Source of the DNA: Hetaerina americana
Taxonomy: Eukaryota > Arthropoda > Insecta > Odonata > Calopterygidae
Assembly (NCBI GenBank): GCA_022747635.1
Contig: JAKTNV010000026.1
Location: 6,072,007 to 6,136,006 of the forward strand
DNA length: 64,000 nt
Direction of reading: 5' to 3'
A program made the translations under genes and the position numbers. Position 1 is the stretch's first letter. Every line of letters begins with the position of its first letter. This document shows, piece after piece, positions 1-11,530 of this stretch. Below the pieces are notes generated by a model, which saw nothing but the letters and a program-made list of their open reading frames with translations, was not told the origin of the DNA and ran no database searches.

Positions 1-1045
1 GGACGTTGGAAATGTTGGAAAAGTGTTTCGGCAACGATTCTCTAAAAAAAACGGTCGTTTACCAGTGGCACGAGCGGTTCAGAAGTGGTCGTGAGTCAAT
101 CGAAGATGATGAACGCAGTGGCAGACCATCGACATCGAAAGTCGGTGAAAAAATTGATAAAGTAAAAGAAATGTTGGTCAATAACCGCAAATTAACCATC
201 AGAGAAATAGCGGAGGACTTGAACATTGCCTATGGATCCGCCCAAGACATTGTGGTTAATGATTTGGGTTTCCGTCGTGTAGCAGCAAAAGACCTCAATT
301 TCATGCAAAAAAGAGACCGTGTTGACGTCGCAAAAGACATGATTTGCGAGGCTGAATCCGATCCCACATTCATCAAAAGGATCATTACTGGAGACGAGAC
401 GTGGGTTTATGAGTACGACACGCAATCCAGACATCAGGCAAGTGAATGGCGTTCACCAAATGAGCCGAGACCAAAAAAACCACGTCGTTTTCAGTCAAAA
501 AAGAAGGCAATGCTGACGGTTTTCATGGATTACAACGGTGTAGTGCATCATGAATTTTTGCCAGAAGGCCAGACAGTAAACAAAGAGTATTATTTGGGCG
601 TTATGAGACGTTTGCGTGAAGCAATTCGCCGAAAGAGACCAGAAATGTGGGCAGAAAACTCGTGGATTTTGCACCATGATAACGCACCGTCGCACAGTGC
701 TATCATTATTCGTAATTTTTTGACGAAAAATGCAACAAATACCATCCAACAGCCACCGAATTCACCTGATTTGGCTCCCTGTGACTTCTTTCGGTTCAAT
801 CGAGTTAAAAAACCATTGCGGGGAACGCGTTTTAGCAGCCGAGAGGAAGTAATGGAAAAATCGCAGGAAGCACTGATGGACATACCGAAAACCGACCGTA
901 ACTTTTGCAAATGTCAAGTTATGACACTAAGATTTAAAGGGAATATCAACAACAGATGTACCAATTTAACAAAAAAAACAGAACTCAAACGGAACGATGG
1001 GAGCGCCACACGGTGGTTATTCCGGGAACTTTTTGATCAAGGTAG
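1..1045 (+). mobile_element. Mariner element copy 1, cut by the window edge; 3' end replaced by an inverted 5' end
   Basis: This is a cut-and-paste DNA transposon of the mariner family. The window starts inside the transposase frame, at about codon 24 of the full copy at 33840-35171. From base 1 to about 895 it matches that copy by eye, apart from three substitutions (near 302, 537 and 793) and a 12-bp in-frame deletion near 287. From 897 to 1045 it stops matching the normal 3' end. It carries instead the reverse complement of the element's 5' untranslated end, matching 35022-35171 with one base missing near 989. The terminal repeat at 1019-1045 carries the base that marks the 5' repeat, not the 3' one. 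TA follows at 1046-1047, as expected for a mariner target duplication. The left end is outside the window, so whether this is one fold-back element or two fused copies is open. Confidence 0.95.
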
Positions 1046-1073
1046 TATTCTCGGTCTCTCTTACAATCCATAG
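3..1073 (+). pseudogene. Mariner transposase, 5' partial, C-terminus replaced
   Basis: The frame is open from the window edge to a stop at 1071-1073 and encodes most of a mariner transposase. The second helix-turn-helix region and the three catalytic aspartates are present: GDETW, HHDNAP, and the last D of SPDLAPCD, with 34 residues between the second and third (D,D34D). A four-residue deletion removes the LVPK linker segment that the full copy has. One residue after the third aspartate is changed (FFRF instead of FFLF). After PKT, near base 895, the true C-terminus is lost and about 59 unrelated codons are read through the inverted 5' end. The normal C-terminal part, with its WHKCVAVDGDYFE segment, is missing, so I expect the protein to be non-functional. 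It is labelled a pseudogene for that reason. Confidence 0.9.
1019..1045. repeat. Mariner terminal inverted repeat, 5'-type, at the right end of copy 1
   Basis: A 27-bp terminal repeat ending in GATCAAGGTAG, directly followed by TA. It is identical to the right-hand (5') repeat of the complete element at 35145-35171. It differs by one base from that element's 3' repeat at 33840-33866, which identifies it as a 5' end in the wrong place. Confidence 0.9.
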
Positions 1074-1488
1074 CCTCCTCTTTCCACGAATCCACACACG
1101 TTGGTTCAGGTCCCCCTCTCATTCATTGTGTTCTTCCCATTCCTATTCCTCCACCCCCGTCCTACTTCAAGAGCTCAAAGTTCACTCCGCTCTCCATTTC
1201 TCACTCCGTTATCTCTGCAGGTGCTTCATGGGTGTTTCTAGTCCGGATCTAATTTTCACGCTCTTAAAATGGTTTCACAGGGTTTCGAACATAACAGGGT
1301 CGCGGAGGGATCAATGCGTGGATTTACCCCTGTTGTATCCAGGATTCACTCCATGGGCGCAGTTTATAGATTTACAGAAAAAGAAAACCTATCAAACTTT
1401 CAAATGCTATTTGATTCATCTTCATTTTCCTTCCATTACCACGAAGGCCTAAATCATTCAAAAATGTATCTTTTCGCTATTGTGTCTG
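1048..1488. other. Non-coding stretch, nothing recognised
   Basis: Flank of mariner copy 1. The first part is mildly pyrimidine-rich. Short open frames here have no recognisable domain. Confidence 0.6.
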
Positions 1489-1514
1489 TATATATGTATA
1501 TACACACATGCATA

Positions 1515-1597
<83 letters not shown>

Positions 1598-1635
1598 CAC
1601 ATATATATATACACACACACACATACATACACACG
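1489..1635. repeat. Compound microsatellite (AT)n with (CA)n and CATA repeats
   Basis: A long run of AT dinucleotides, interrupted by ATAC units, passes into (AC)n and ACAT repeats at its right side. TATG/CATG motifs stand on its left. Open frames crossing it read as Tyr-Ile repeats and are artefacts. Confidence 0.97.
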
Positions 1636-2149
1636 TAATAGGTGATTTTGCCACCGAAATATTCAAAAATAAAAAACTACGGAGCCTAAAACTTAGGAAA
1701 AATAAAGAAGGACCGCGTAGAAAAAGTATGTGTATATGTATGTAGCCATCAGTGCTTCGGCTCAAGAACTCAGGACAATATAATTCCTTGGGAAACGTCA
1801 AAAAACTTCGATTTCCAAACTATCCTACTTTCAGGGTCTTATCATTGTTTTGGTAAAACGTCGTTTTTAAGCCTATATTTTGATCAAAGGTCAATTGATT
1901 GTACGTTACCTGAGGAATGCAACAGTGGGAAAATATTAAAACGGTGAGAAAAGATGGAAAGGAAATGAAAATTTTAATTTCATTGAACTCAAATCTTCAA
2001 TTCTCTCTTCAACGGACCATTTCAAATAAAAGAAATATTATCTCGCCCCAGGTAACCGAAGAGTTTTTAATAATTCATTTATAATTCATATTGACGTGGG
2101 TAGAATGTTAAATAATAATACTCTCACGTATGATTTGTTCTTATTACAA
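1636..2149. other. AT-rich non-coding stretch
   Basis: No open frame with recognisable content, no repeat of note and no RNA gene seen. Confidence 0.6.
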
Positions 2150-2830
2150 GAGACTGGTCGGTGCTCTCACTCGCTGGAGGCCCCGACTCCCCCATCTCGG
2201 CCGTTCCCCGTCCCAATTTAATTCCCCACCCCCATGCACGGTCCTTCCCTCCGACCGCGCACGTAACACGGAGGCTCGGGACATCCCGCACATCTTCCCT
2301 CTCTGCTCCCGCCGAACTCCACCCACCCATTCCCTCACATCACCAAACTAGCACCCATTCATCCGTCCCGTCCATTCATTTATTCATTCGCCCTTGCCAC
2401 CGCACCGCTCTCTTCTACCCATAACGCGGCCGCCCGTCCTCCCGGAACTCCCACCGCCAATTTAAGCGTTGCTGCCGTACTCCGGCACGGCCAACCAAAC
2501 CCCTTGACCGCCGTCCTCCATCTCCCTTTTGCTACCTCCTTTCTGACCTTCCCCCCCCCCTATCCCTCCCTCTCTTTCCCTCCCTCTCTTTCCCTCCCAT
2601 TTTCTCGTTCTCTCTCTCCCGCTTGCACCCACGATGACCGGAAAACGGTTGGCTACTCCTTCCCCTCAACCCCAGCATTTCCTTTCCATCCCCTCCTCTC
2701 CGCGGCCCATCTCTACTGACCGACTCCTGTCCATAATTCCGGCCAGATTAGCGCATTTCGTCGCTCTTTTGTCCGAGGTTTTCATGGGGTTAAAATGGGG
2801 TCAAGCGCTGCCTTCAGCTCGCTAACACGG
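2150..2830. other. GC-rich, CpG-containing, pyrimidine-biased island
   Basis: GC content rises sharply against the AT-rich surroundings. The plus strand is strongly C/T-biased, with a run of ten C at 2551-2560 and a pure pyrimidine tract at 2563-2598 built from two CCCTCCCTCTCTTT-like units. CpG is frequent in 2160-2500. Several overlapping short open frames on both strands give proline/serine-rich low-complexity translations and are not convincing genes. It could be a CpG island near an unseen promoter or a relic repeat; I cannot tell which. Confidence 0.55.
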
Positions 2831-4779
2831 TTTCCTTTATTTGTGTTCCTCGGGATCCGAACGTCGCTCGCTCCACGAACCAGAACGACCCATTACTTGC
2901 TTCGTTTCCTTTTTTTCCATAACGCTCGACCGGTTACTCTCCAGCCTCTCCCCTTAATCTTCTTCTTAATTGTTCATCTCTTTGTTGGCATTAATCAAAG
3001 TTAAGGATGTTGCATGTAAATCGTAGGGAGGCGAAGTTTTGAGCAGTGGCCTTCCTCCTCTAACCCCCTGGCTTCTTCTCAAGAAATTCATTGCTCCTTA
3101 CCCCTTTGGAGCCACGAGGGACAATGTGGTCCTCTAATTTTTCTGTTACTTGCGGTCAAAAATTCCGTCAATGTCAGTCATGGTTAATCAAAGAGAGGGA
3201 GGATTGTGGAGGGTAGTCCAGATGTGGACTGATCCCTTTCGGAGACAGTAATTCCATTTGTATTGAACACAGGCTGTCTCAAAGGGTCGTGCTCTGAGGA
3301 AAAGGACGCGCATACCAATACTCTCCGTCGTTTAAGCAAATATTTATGGCATTGTGCACCATCAGAGAGAATTTAACCATTCTTTAAAATGGCATCTTGC
3401 TAATTTACGTGTCCTTTGTCAGAGGGCGAGGTCATGTGATAGATTTAACTCATTAAATGAGGATATTATCGTTTAAAAGAATCTTTTGTGAAAGATTTCG
3501 GAAGTCATTTAGTAAAGGCATACTATATCGGCGGGGAGAATTACCTGCTTGAGAACTATGCACCGCTTACCTCGTTATGAGAGATTGATGAATGAAGGGG
3601 TTTCTGTTGATCTTTGAAGGCAGCCATTATTGGACCCCACCAGCAGTGATCGTCTGGAAGAGTTTGTCAGACGTTCCCGGAGTCCTGGATTTTTATTTTT
3701 TCAAGTTCGTTCCCGGAGAGTTTAGAGCTTCTTTCAATGGGCTACGCTTTTATTCCATTAAGAAGAATTAACTATAAAGGAACTCTTCATGAAAGACTTA
3801 TTTGATTTATTATTGGTTGTTACGATTTTGACTTTCAATTTGCGAGTGAATGTTTCGAGCTTAAAATTCTTTGATGTTTATTTTTCAAATTTGATTTGAC
3901 TCATGAAAACTTAAATTTAAGAGCTTATTGGAGAATAAGAATTAACAATTTTAAATTGTTATGGAATTTGATATATTCGCGATTATCAAATTAGAAACAA
4001 ATTGTGGAGGCAATATTCAAAGTTTTCAACTTTATTTATTTATTTTTAAAGAATAACGTCTCGATTATGCGGTTCGGTGTCCGATATCCAAGCAATCAAT
4101 TCCATGCAAGAGAATTGCATGGATTATTAGTTTGAGGGTTGAGATTTGCGTTCGTTAGTTTTATTATGACATGACAGTATCCGTAATTTCACCCCGCGTT
4201 CATGTATCTAATGTCGTATATAAATGAGATTATTCAATTTTTCTTATATACATGTATCACGAGGCATCGAAGCGGTGGTTTGAAAACAATTATTTTTGTG
4301 GAACGCCGATTTTTATTGATGAACTCTTTCAACGTAACCATTATTTTTATCGTGCTAAATATTGCTTTTATAACCAAAAATCACGCTCCAAATTTATCTA
4401 AGTATTTATTGCTAATATTGCCAAAATGTCCAAAGAAGGTTATTGCCTAAAATCACACGCCCTACAATTTTGCTGACGACAATTTTACTCGTACTCTTAG
4501 ATGTAAGCGATTTTAACCTGTTAATGCATTTTTTCCTAATGATCTCGGCTAGGATAAAACCTCCCCAGCGTCCTGGAAGATAAGCATATACTCGTATTGT
4601 TCCCAGTCCAAGTAGGTCCTGTTGTAGGAATGCGCTTAATTTAACTCTTTTATTTCAGACTCTCAGGACACGATCTTTGATAGCACTTGAGAAATAAAAA
4701 TTTTTTATTAACATCGCAGTATCTTCACCAGATGCCACCCTGAATTCATGAAGTTAGTCAGTATTTTCAACGCATTGGG
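2831..4779. other. Non-coding stretch with a small hairpin
   Basis: AT-rich sequence with no supported gene. A short inverted repeat (TCCATGCAA and its complement, five-base loop) lies near 4101-4123. Nothing else stands out. Confidence 0.6.
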
Positions 4780-5600
4780 TCATGATGCTAAAATGTCCGA
4801 ATCAATCCTCTCCTCAATTTTTCTTTAACTCCTTAAAAACCTTTCGGTTTGACCTTCTTATGCTCTTTGACATCTTTCAATACTTGTTCCATGTTTCTCA
4901 CCCTAGGTCTGCTGCTGTAATTCTCCCTGTTCACTTTTCTCTTGGTTGCATTCTTCATACCATAGTATAGCAAAATTTTCCCTGTTATTCCTCAGCTTTT
5001 CAGGGCTTATAATTTTTTCCTTTTTTCTCTTTTTGCAGTTACTGTTTAGTAATTGTTCAGCTCATTTGATTTTCATATTTTCCCTGTTGCACTACATTTC
5101 CAGTAGTTCTATTCTGCTATTATTGCTCATGCTTCACTACCATAGAGAAGCACCCACTACGGAATACTTTCGTTGATTTGCTTCCTCACTTTCAGGTTTG
5201 TATTGCTGGCTGCCTGTTCTGTTATATTAATTATCTGATTGATTTTCCGTCGTGTTTGATTCTTAACTTCCAAAAATTTGAAAACTCATCTCTAGATTTT
5301 TATTCGCTGATTGTATAACAGTCTACTTTTCTCTGATCAATATATATTTTTTTGTTTTTGTTAATCTTCAGGTATTTTGTTTATTTCTTATCATCGTCTC
5401 TGAATTATAAAGCATCCATTTTAGGTGCTCTCTCTTTTCCAAAAGTGTTATACCGTCGATTAATCGATAAATAATATTTTTTCCTCGTGGATACACCCCA
5501 GAAGCCTCTTCTAATCTCTTCCTTATAATTAACGTAAGAGCAAAAGTAGCTTCTGCTGCGGCTAATTTTTTTCAAATCCGAAGTGAATGCTTGAGATTTC
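4780..5600 (-). pseudogene. Decayed LINE (non-LTR retrotransposon) reverse-transcriptase C-terminal region
   Basis: Read on the minus strand, scattered pieces in shifting frames resemble the region after the reverse-transcriptase core of insect LINE polyproteins. A segment reading WVLLYGSEA lies near 5125-5155, where LINEs usually have WSVLLYGSETW. It is followed by RIELLEM near 5105, matching the common RIEALEMW block. Near 4880-4960 there is a stretch ending NMEQVLKDVKEH, which matches the family's usual GRPR...QVKKDV tail. Upstream, RKQINES stands where the family has VRKQLIK. Many stops and frame changes break it, so it is an old, dead copy. It is clearly older than, and different from, the LINE at 43.99-45.24 kb. 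The ends are approximate and no terminal tail was identified. Confidence 0.75.
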
Positions 5601-5609
5601 TTCTGCACT

Positions 5610-8600
5610 TTGTTCCGTCCTTCAGAAAAAGTTATATTTTGCAGGTGTGGTCACTGGTGAATTGATTATGCTATGATTATGACGGTTAAAATTATCTGGG
5701 AAAATAACCAGGTGTGTCTATAACACTTAGTGTACATTAAATTACCTGCCATAGAATTCAAGTCACAATACGACGTAGTTAGGTTCTTCTATAGTATTCA
5801 GTTGGGTACTGCATGTAGATACGACTCGTAAATGCCCTCCTAGTTATCTCTTTTCTCACTAGCTCCATTGACCAGTATAAATGACGATTAAGCATAAATG
5901 ACTTACATAAAAAATTGAAATACTTGCGTATGTATTCACTGATAGGAGACACTTTAGGTTAATGTGTTAACTATTGCTTGAATCACTTCGTTGTTTAAGG
6001 CGTGACTTCCAGGTCTCAATTAATTTTATAATGAAATTATAACTTTATAATTCCACAGTATTTTATCGGAAACCGTGTCAACGTGTGTAAATAAAATAAT
6101 GGGGATTACCAATTTTATAGTTTTCATTAAAGATATATATACTTAAATATGTCATTTATGTTTATTGTTATGTTTGTGGATCGTTTTCATCTTGCGAATT
6201 TCTGTTGTAAATTTTGTATGTTAATAAAATAAGTTGATCATGAGTTCAGGAATAAAATTAATTAAATAATGATCACCGTTCAGAGTAACAACTACAACCT
6301 TTGCTGCTGTAAAACTGCCAAACATTAATTGCCGCTTTTAAGAAAAAAGATAAAATACACATTTAAAATAGAAGATTGAGTAAAAATTACCGTTCTTCCA
6401 TGCATTAAATTTCCCAGCGGGTAGTTGAATTCGGAGACAATTATCCTGAGCTTATAAATCGTGGGAATGCTGCCTTTTATTATATTATGGAAAGCCGGGC
6501 ATTTATAATCGAAATATGCGAATAGGAATATAGTTGAAACGCTGTTGGGATTATGTAGTAAAACTGTATCTTTACCCAAGCTTGGTGGAAAGCTTTCGTA
6601 AAACGCTCGATATTTCAAAAGATATGTCCCGGGCATGCTCAAAAAAGGATCTCGAAACTTGATAACTTAACCCGGCAGTGTGAGCTTCACCTTGCCTCAG
6701 TCATTCTTATCCATTCCCTTTACTTTTCTCTTTCCTTACTGTTCATCTGTTTTAATAATGAATTCAAAATCATACCTTCCTCATCTTTTTCTAAGCCACG
6801 CGCGTTCTTCTCTCGGCTTTGTGAAATTGATTTCTGGGGAAAGCAATCACATTTTCATCGCATAAGACGCGAATGAAATAGAAAATGAAAAGATTTTTTT
6901 AAAAATAAGAAAATTCCTTCAGTGTCTTAAGCTTGTTCTGATGAAGAAGGAGCATTATACAGCCGTAGGTGATCTATTAATTTTTAATTATTCTGTTTCC
7001 CTCAACTTGAAATGTATTATTCTTAAATAATTTATGGAATTTTATTCTTATATAGTGTCATCTATGGACAAACTGATGAAATTTACCTTTAGGGAAGAAT
7101 TTTGCGCAAATTCGTCTATTAAATATTGCAACGTCCCAGGTTATTGAACTAGATAGGAAATAATGATATTGAAACGTTGTATTCATAAAATAATTTGGGT
7201 AGAGTTGATTGGGACTGTTGACTAAAGGGCTTTATGGACAGAGGTTTACTTCAACAATTGAAGGTTGAAAGTTTTACTTCAACAAGTACCAAAAACGTAG
7301 TTGTAGTTTCACAAATTTAATGTGTGTGGTACTAATTCCCAAAATAATTACTAATTGAGTAAAATTATTCTTATTCTGAAAAATCTAGGAAGTGTAGCCA
7401 GGATTCAGGATAATGCGATCTGGCATATAAATGTGTATTTCAATTTACAATGAAATGTCTTCTTTTTCTGTACTAAATTTTATGATAAAAGCTCGGCGGA
7501 AATACTCAATAGTTAGCGTAAATGTTAAATGCAATTAGGAAAATATATTAAAGTATACTTTTTAAACTTCAATAATTTTAAAAATAATTGAAGTTCAAGA
7601 ATACTAAGAATTGAAAGATACTGAGTGTTGTAATCCTATCACATCTGTTATTGTGAGCCTTATACTTGTACTGTGGGACTATATTCCTGTCTGATAATCG
7701 TGAACCTTGCGATTTGATTTTATTGACTTAACATATGTCTCTGGATAACTTTATTCAAATATGTGTCTGCAAATGTTTCCTCATATAATACAGAGAGAGG
7801 GCTTCTATAGCCACTCGACAGAAACATTCAAGAGAGCGATCGAGACGTCTGCAGAGTAAGACTCATCAGATGAATTGCTGGCGCAGCTTGAGGTGAAGGG
7901 CTCTGAGCATGTAACCCTGTTGAGTTCTGATCGTATTCACAAATTGGTGAGCTCCAGATCGAAATACCTCAAGAGCCCTGGAAAAAGGAAAAATTATTAT
8001 ATTACTCGGTAAGCTGCCCCCCTCGTCTAGCCTCCTTTTTCAATTGAAATTATCCCCTTTGCCTTCGGTGGGTTGAACTTTCTCTCCTTGAAATATTCCA
8101 TTTCTCTACACCCAGACGCTATTCGAGGAATCAAATTTGCCGGCGAGAAAGTTTTCTTCATGCCCATTTACCTTCGATTTCCGTATGCATTTTTTTAGGG
8201 AAAGGAAATAGCACTATATGATCTACGTATATTACCCTTATCTGGTATACTGTTACGGTTATAATCGCTTTATATAGCTTGCATATCACGAAATAACATC
8301 AGGCTTATATTAGTGCGTTTACTGTTTCAGCTTTAATCATGTGTTGGCCCTTTTTTCCTTCATTTTTTTCATTGTGATAACGTTATTGCATTTAAGAAAT
8401 ATAAAAAATCCTCTGACTCTTCCTTAAAATATGAAAATATTTCAGAAATATTGATTGAGACAGTATTAGTATAAAACCAGTGAACTTAAATTCAGTGAAT
8501 ATGAGTACAAATGAAACGTTAATGTAGCGAACTTCCAATATATTAATTCGTAAAAGTTACGTGAAAAATATTGCCTGATTTTATAACACAAAAATAATTA

Positions 8601-9654
8601 TAATATAATTTAACTAGAGTAAATTATGGGCAGTAATATTCGATTGAATAGCCGATGCCTTTGGGATGTAAGGGTCCTAAAATATAATCATCAAAGTGCT
8701 TGTAGTAACCCCACGCTATTTTTTAATATTTGAAAAAAATTAAGATGTTTTATTTTTTATAAAAAAAGGATTTCAATTCAAAAGACCGCAATTGTTTAAC
8801 AATTTGGGAAATTTAAAAATTACAAGAAGCGCTTCATGGAGTATATTAAAATACTCCGTAATGATAATTAAATCTACTATACTCTATTTAACCTATGATA
8901 GAACATAAATAGATATATTTGACCTCTGGAATTATTTTGTTACCCTTATGGCACATTCTTTTTTCCATAGGGTTAATTATGATTATGTTTGTCCAATAAA
9001 CACTTCTCAATCTATTAAATCTGTTGTATTTAGGATCGGAGACTTTTAATCAACTGCTGTGAAATAAATGCTTAAACAAAATGGAGTGGTTTATATAGAG
9101 ATAAATGATGCGTTTATTATTAGATCTTCTTTTAAGGAAAAGTATGTCAGACATAAAAGGAAAGCGGAAACAAAACCTTGACAATGAGCTCCTTTATAAT
9201 TGAATAGAGAATTGTAATGGAATGGATATGTTCGCATCCCTCTTGAACCATGCTTTTATAATCTTTCGATGTGCTCGAAATGTACGGATTTAAAATTGCG
9301 ATTAATTGTAGTACGTAAAATAAAATGCCGAGAAAACTCAATATTTTGAGCCCTATCGAAAAAACAATCCAAATCTGGAAACAAACCGGAGTCACACGTC
9401 ATAGCGACAATACCTGTACTTGGATTACATCGGAATTTGCACCCATTTTATTTGTTCGTACAAATCAACTAAATTAAATTTTTCTTCACCACGGTTTCAA
9501 TTCCATAAATTCGCTTGAGCAATAAATACTCAATTGGAATACTCGAATATTCGCACATATCTAGCTATTATCTCTCCCTTGCTGTCTTGTTCAGGATGTA
9601 TGAAATGAAGGGAGCATGGTCATGGTGAACTTATGAGCTCTGGAGTTTGAATAA
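5610..9654. other. AT-rich non-coding stretch, nothing recognised
   Basis: About 4 kb with only short open frames lacking recognisable motifs. A patch of more mixed composition at about 7790-8110 has no domain, repeat or splice structure that I can name. Confidence 0.55.
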
Positions 9655-10140
9655 GAGGAGGAAAAACAGCGGCCGGAGGCGTGTTTGTCCGTGACCCACC
9701 ACCGGTATTCTCACATCCTTTTTGGCCTTTTTTGATGCTTCCTCTCCCAATTTCCCTACTCTCTCACCCCTCACCTCACACCGCGCTCTAAAAACCGTTT
9801 CCCAACAGCACGCGCCCACCAACTCTCTCAGTCCCTGTCGAAAAACTCCCAAAATTTCCTTTTCCCCTGCTCTCATGTTTGGATATCGACGAGCCGAGCG
9901 CTAAGGGAAGGAATGGGAACGTGAGGTGGGAGACGGCGTTGGGAGGTAGGAAGGGATGGGAATTAGAGGGTTTGGGGGGGAGTTTGGCTTGCTCTGGAGA
10001 GTGGTAGTCTATGGGTGTGAAAGGGCGAGGCCGTAGCTGAGTTTTTAAGTAGAGTGGGAGTCGCAAGAAAGTCGGGCGGTAGAGACTGGGAGTGGATTCA
10101 GAATACGATGATATGATAGTGGTAAGGAAAGTGTGAGTTG
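9655..10140. other. GC-rich island, pyrimidine-rich then purine-rich on the plus strand
   Basis: The left half (about 9705-9870) is C/T-rich and the right half (about 9905-10135) is G/A-rich, so the strand bias flips inside the island. Overlapping open frames on both strands give low-complexity Pro/Ser/Arg translations. No domain, start context or splice pattern supports a gene. Confidence 0.5.
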
Positions 10141-11089
10141 TGCTGGCTGGGCGCAGCATAGCGTGGAAAAAAGTCAAAATAGAATTAGTCTGGGGTCAGG
10201 TAGGAGAAGACTCTGACAAATTCCAAAGTCCCTCGGTAAACGTATCCTTTTATTCAACTTTTAACAAGGTATTTGGTGTATTTTTAAAGTCATATGACCA
10301 CACTATGAATACTCATGAAGCAAGTAGTAAGACCAGAATGGAAACTGCAGAGCATTTAGATATGTGGAGATGTAATTGTAGCGGGTTGAGAAAAAGTGCA
10401 GAGTCTAGCTTAGAATAGAATGGAGAGAGGAGAATTTCTGCCGACCAATATACGATTTGGTAACCGACAGTAATGAAACATGAAAAAAGTTTCAATGGCC
10501 GACTTGATATAAAAATATGCGGAAAAGACTTCATGGAACCTCATTATAACACACATAAGTAAGTCTTAGAAAAATGGAAGCTGCCAAACTGGCAAATCCA
10601 ACCGCTAATGGCGGTCAGTCAGAAGGTGTAAAATTCTTGAAGACCTAAGCAGTCAAATAAATAAGGGAATAGAAAGAGTAAGAGCCGGGAAGAAAGAGAG
10701 AATCTCCCGGTGTGGGGATCAATTTATTTTCTGTGAGAGGTAGGATTCTGATAACTTATCTTTACACTTGATAAAATTGGTTTCCCTAACTCAGGTTTTT
10801 GGATTATTTTCATGAGGGAAAAATTGGGCAATCCTCAACGATTTTTTTCTTAAATTACCAAGTTTCTGTCTCATTAAACAGATGAATAAGGCGACCATTG
10901 TCGAAATCCTGAACTTTAAAAAAAAATGGAATGCTAAGTTTGTCATTTTCCTTGTAAAGTATGGTCCGTGACAGGAAAGTCGTGCACCCACCCAATCAAA
11001 AGGATTTCTGCCATGCACTGCGGTTGTAATACAATGGAATGAATTTTTTAAAGTTGAGAATAAAAGGCGAATCTTCAAAGTGAGAAGTC
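10141..11089. other. Non-coding stretch with weak LINE-like hint
   Basis: A 92-codon plus-strand frame ending at 10418 contains KTRMETAEHLDMW, faintly like the post-RT block of LINEs, but neighbouring sequence does not continue the match in any frame. No supported gene. Confidence 0.4.
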
Positions 11090-11530
11090 AGTTTGCTGGA
11101 AAATGAGCGCGAGTGGATTTCAGGTAGACTTGAAAAATCGGACACACGTCTTCTGGAGCCGAGCTCCGTTGCCGTGAGTCGTACGGGATCCAGACGGTAA
11201 ATTGACGCGGTAGTTTCGGGTAGAAGTCGACTCGCAATGGTGAGAAGAATTAGGGCGAATTCAAATCGGGAGTTCTCGGGAGGGGAGGTCGCCTGGGAGT
11301 TGGATACGAGGCTTGGTCGGTCAAAAAAGAGACGGGGCGGGAGAGAATAAGGCGGAGCCTTCGAAATGGAAAATATTGTGGAGTTAAGAGAGGAGGAAGT
11401 TACAAGGATCCATGCGTGAGAAGGCCACGGAACTTGGAGTGGCGCGGAGAATGCTTTTCGCTCACACACACGGACACCTGGGCCGGGCTCACGTTTTCCA
11501 CTCCCTTCGGCGTCTCTCCCACAAAGGAAA
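11090..11530. other. GC-rich, purine-biased island
   Basis: Elevated GC with CpGs. The plus strand is purine-rich from about 11220 to 11400, then pyrimidine-rich at 11455-11525. Open frames overlap on opposite strands and look incidental. Confidence 0.5.

Noticed and set aside
192..910. Minus-strand frames inside mariner copy 1 (and plus-strand ones inside copy 2)
   Set aside because: These are antisense shadows of the transposase gene; the same false frames recur in both copies.
1269..1801. Open frames on both strands with Tyr-Ile repeats
   Set aside because: They are produced by translation through the (AT)n microsatellite. The parts outside the repeat show no domain. The same applies to the frame at 41435-41629 and to the first 40 codons of the frame at 43871.
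9631..10177. Overlapping 81- and 129-codon minus-strand frames
   Set aside because: They lie in a GC-rich, strand-biased island where stops are rare. The translations are low complexity and overlap each other in different frames.
10281..10418. Possible LINE fragment (RMETAEHLDMW)
   Set aside because: Only a few residues resemble the LINE post-RT block, and no adjoining sequence in any frame extends the match.
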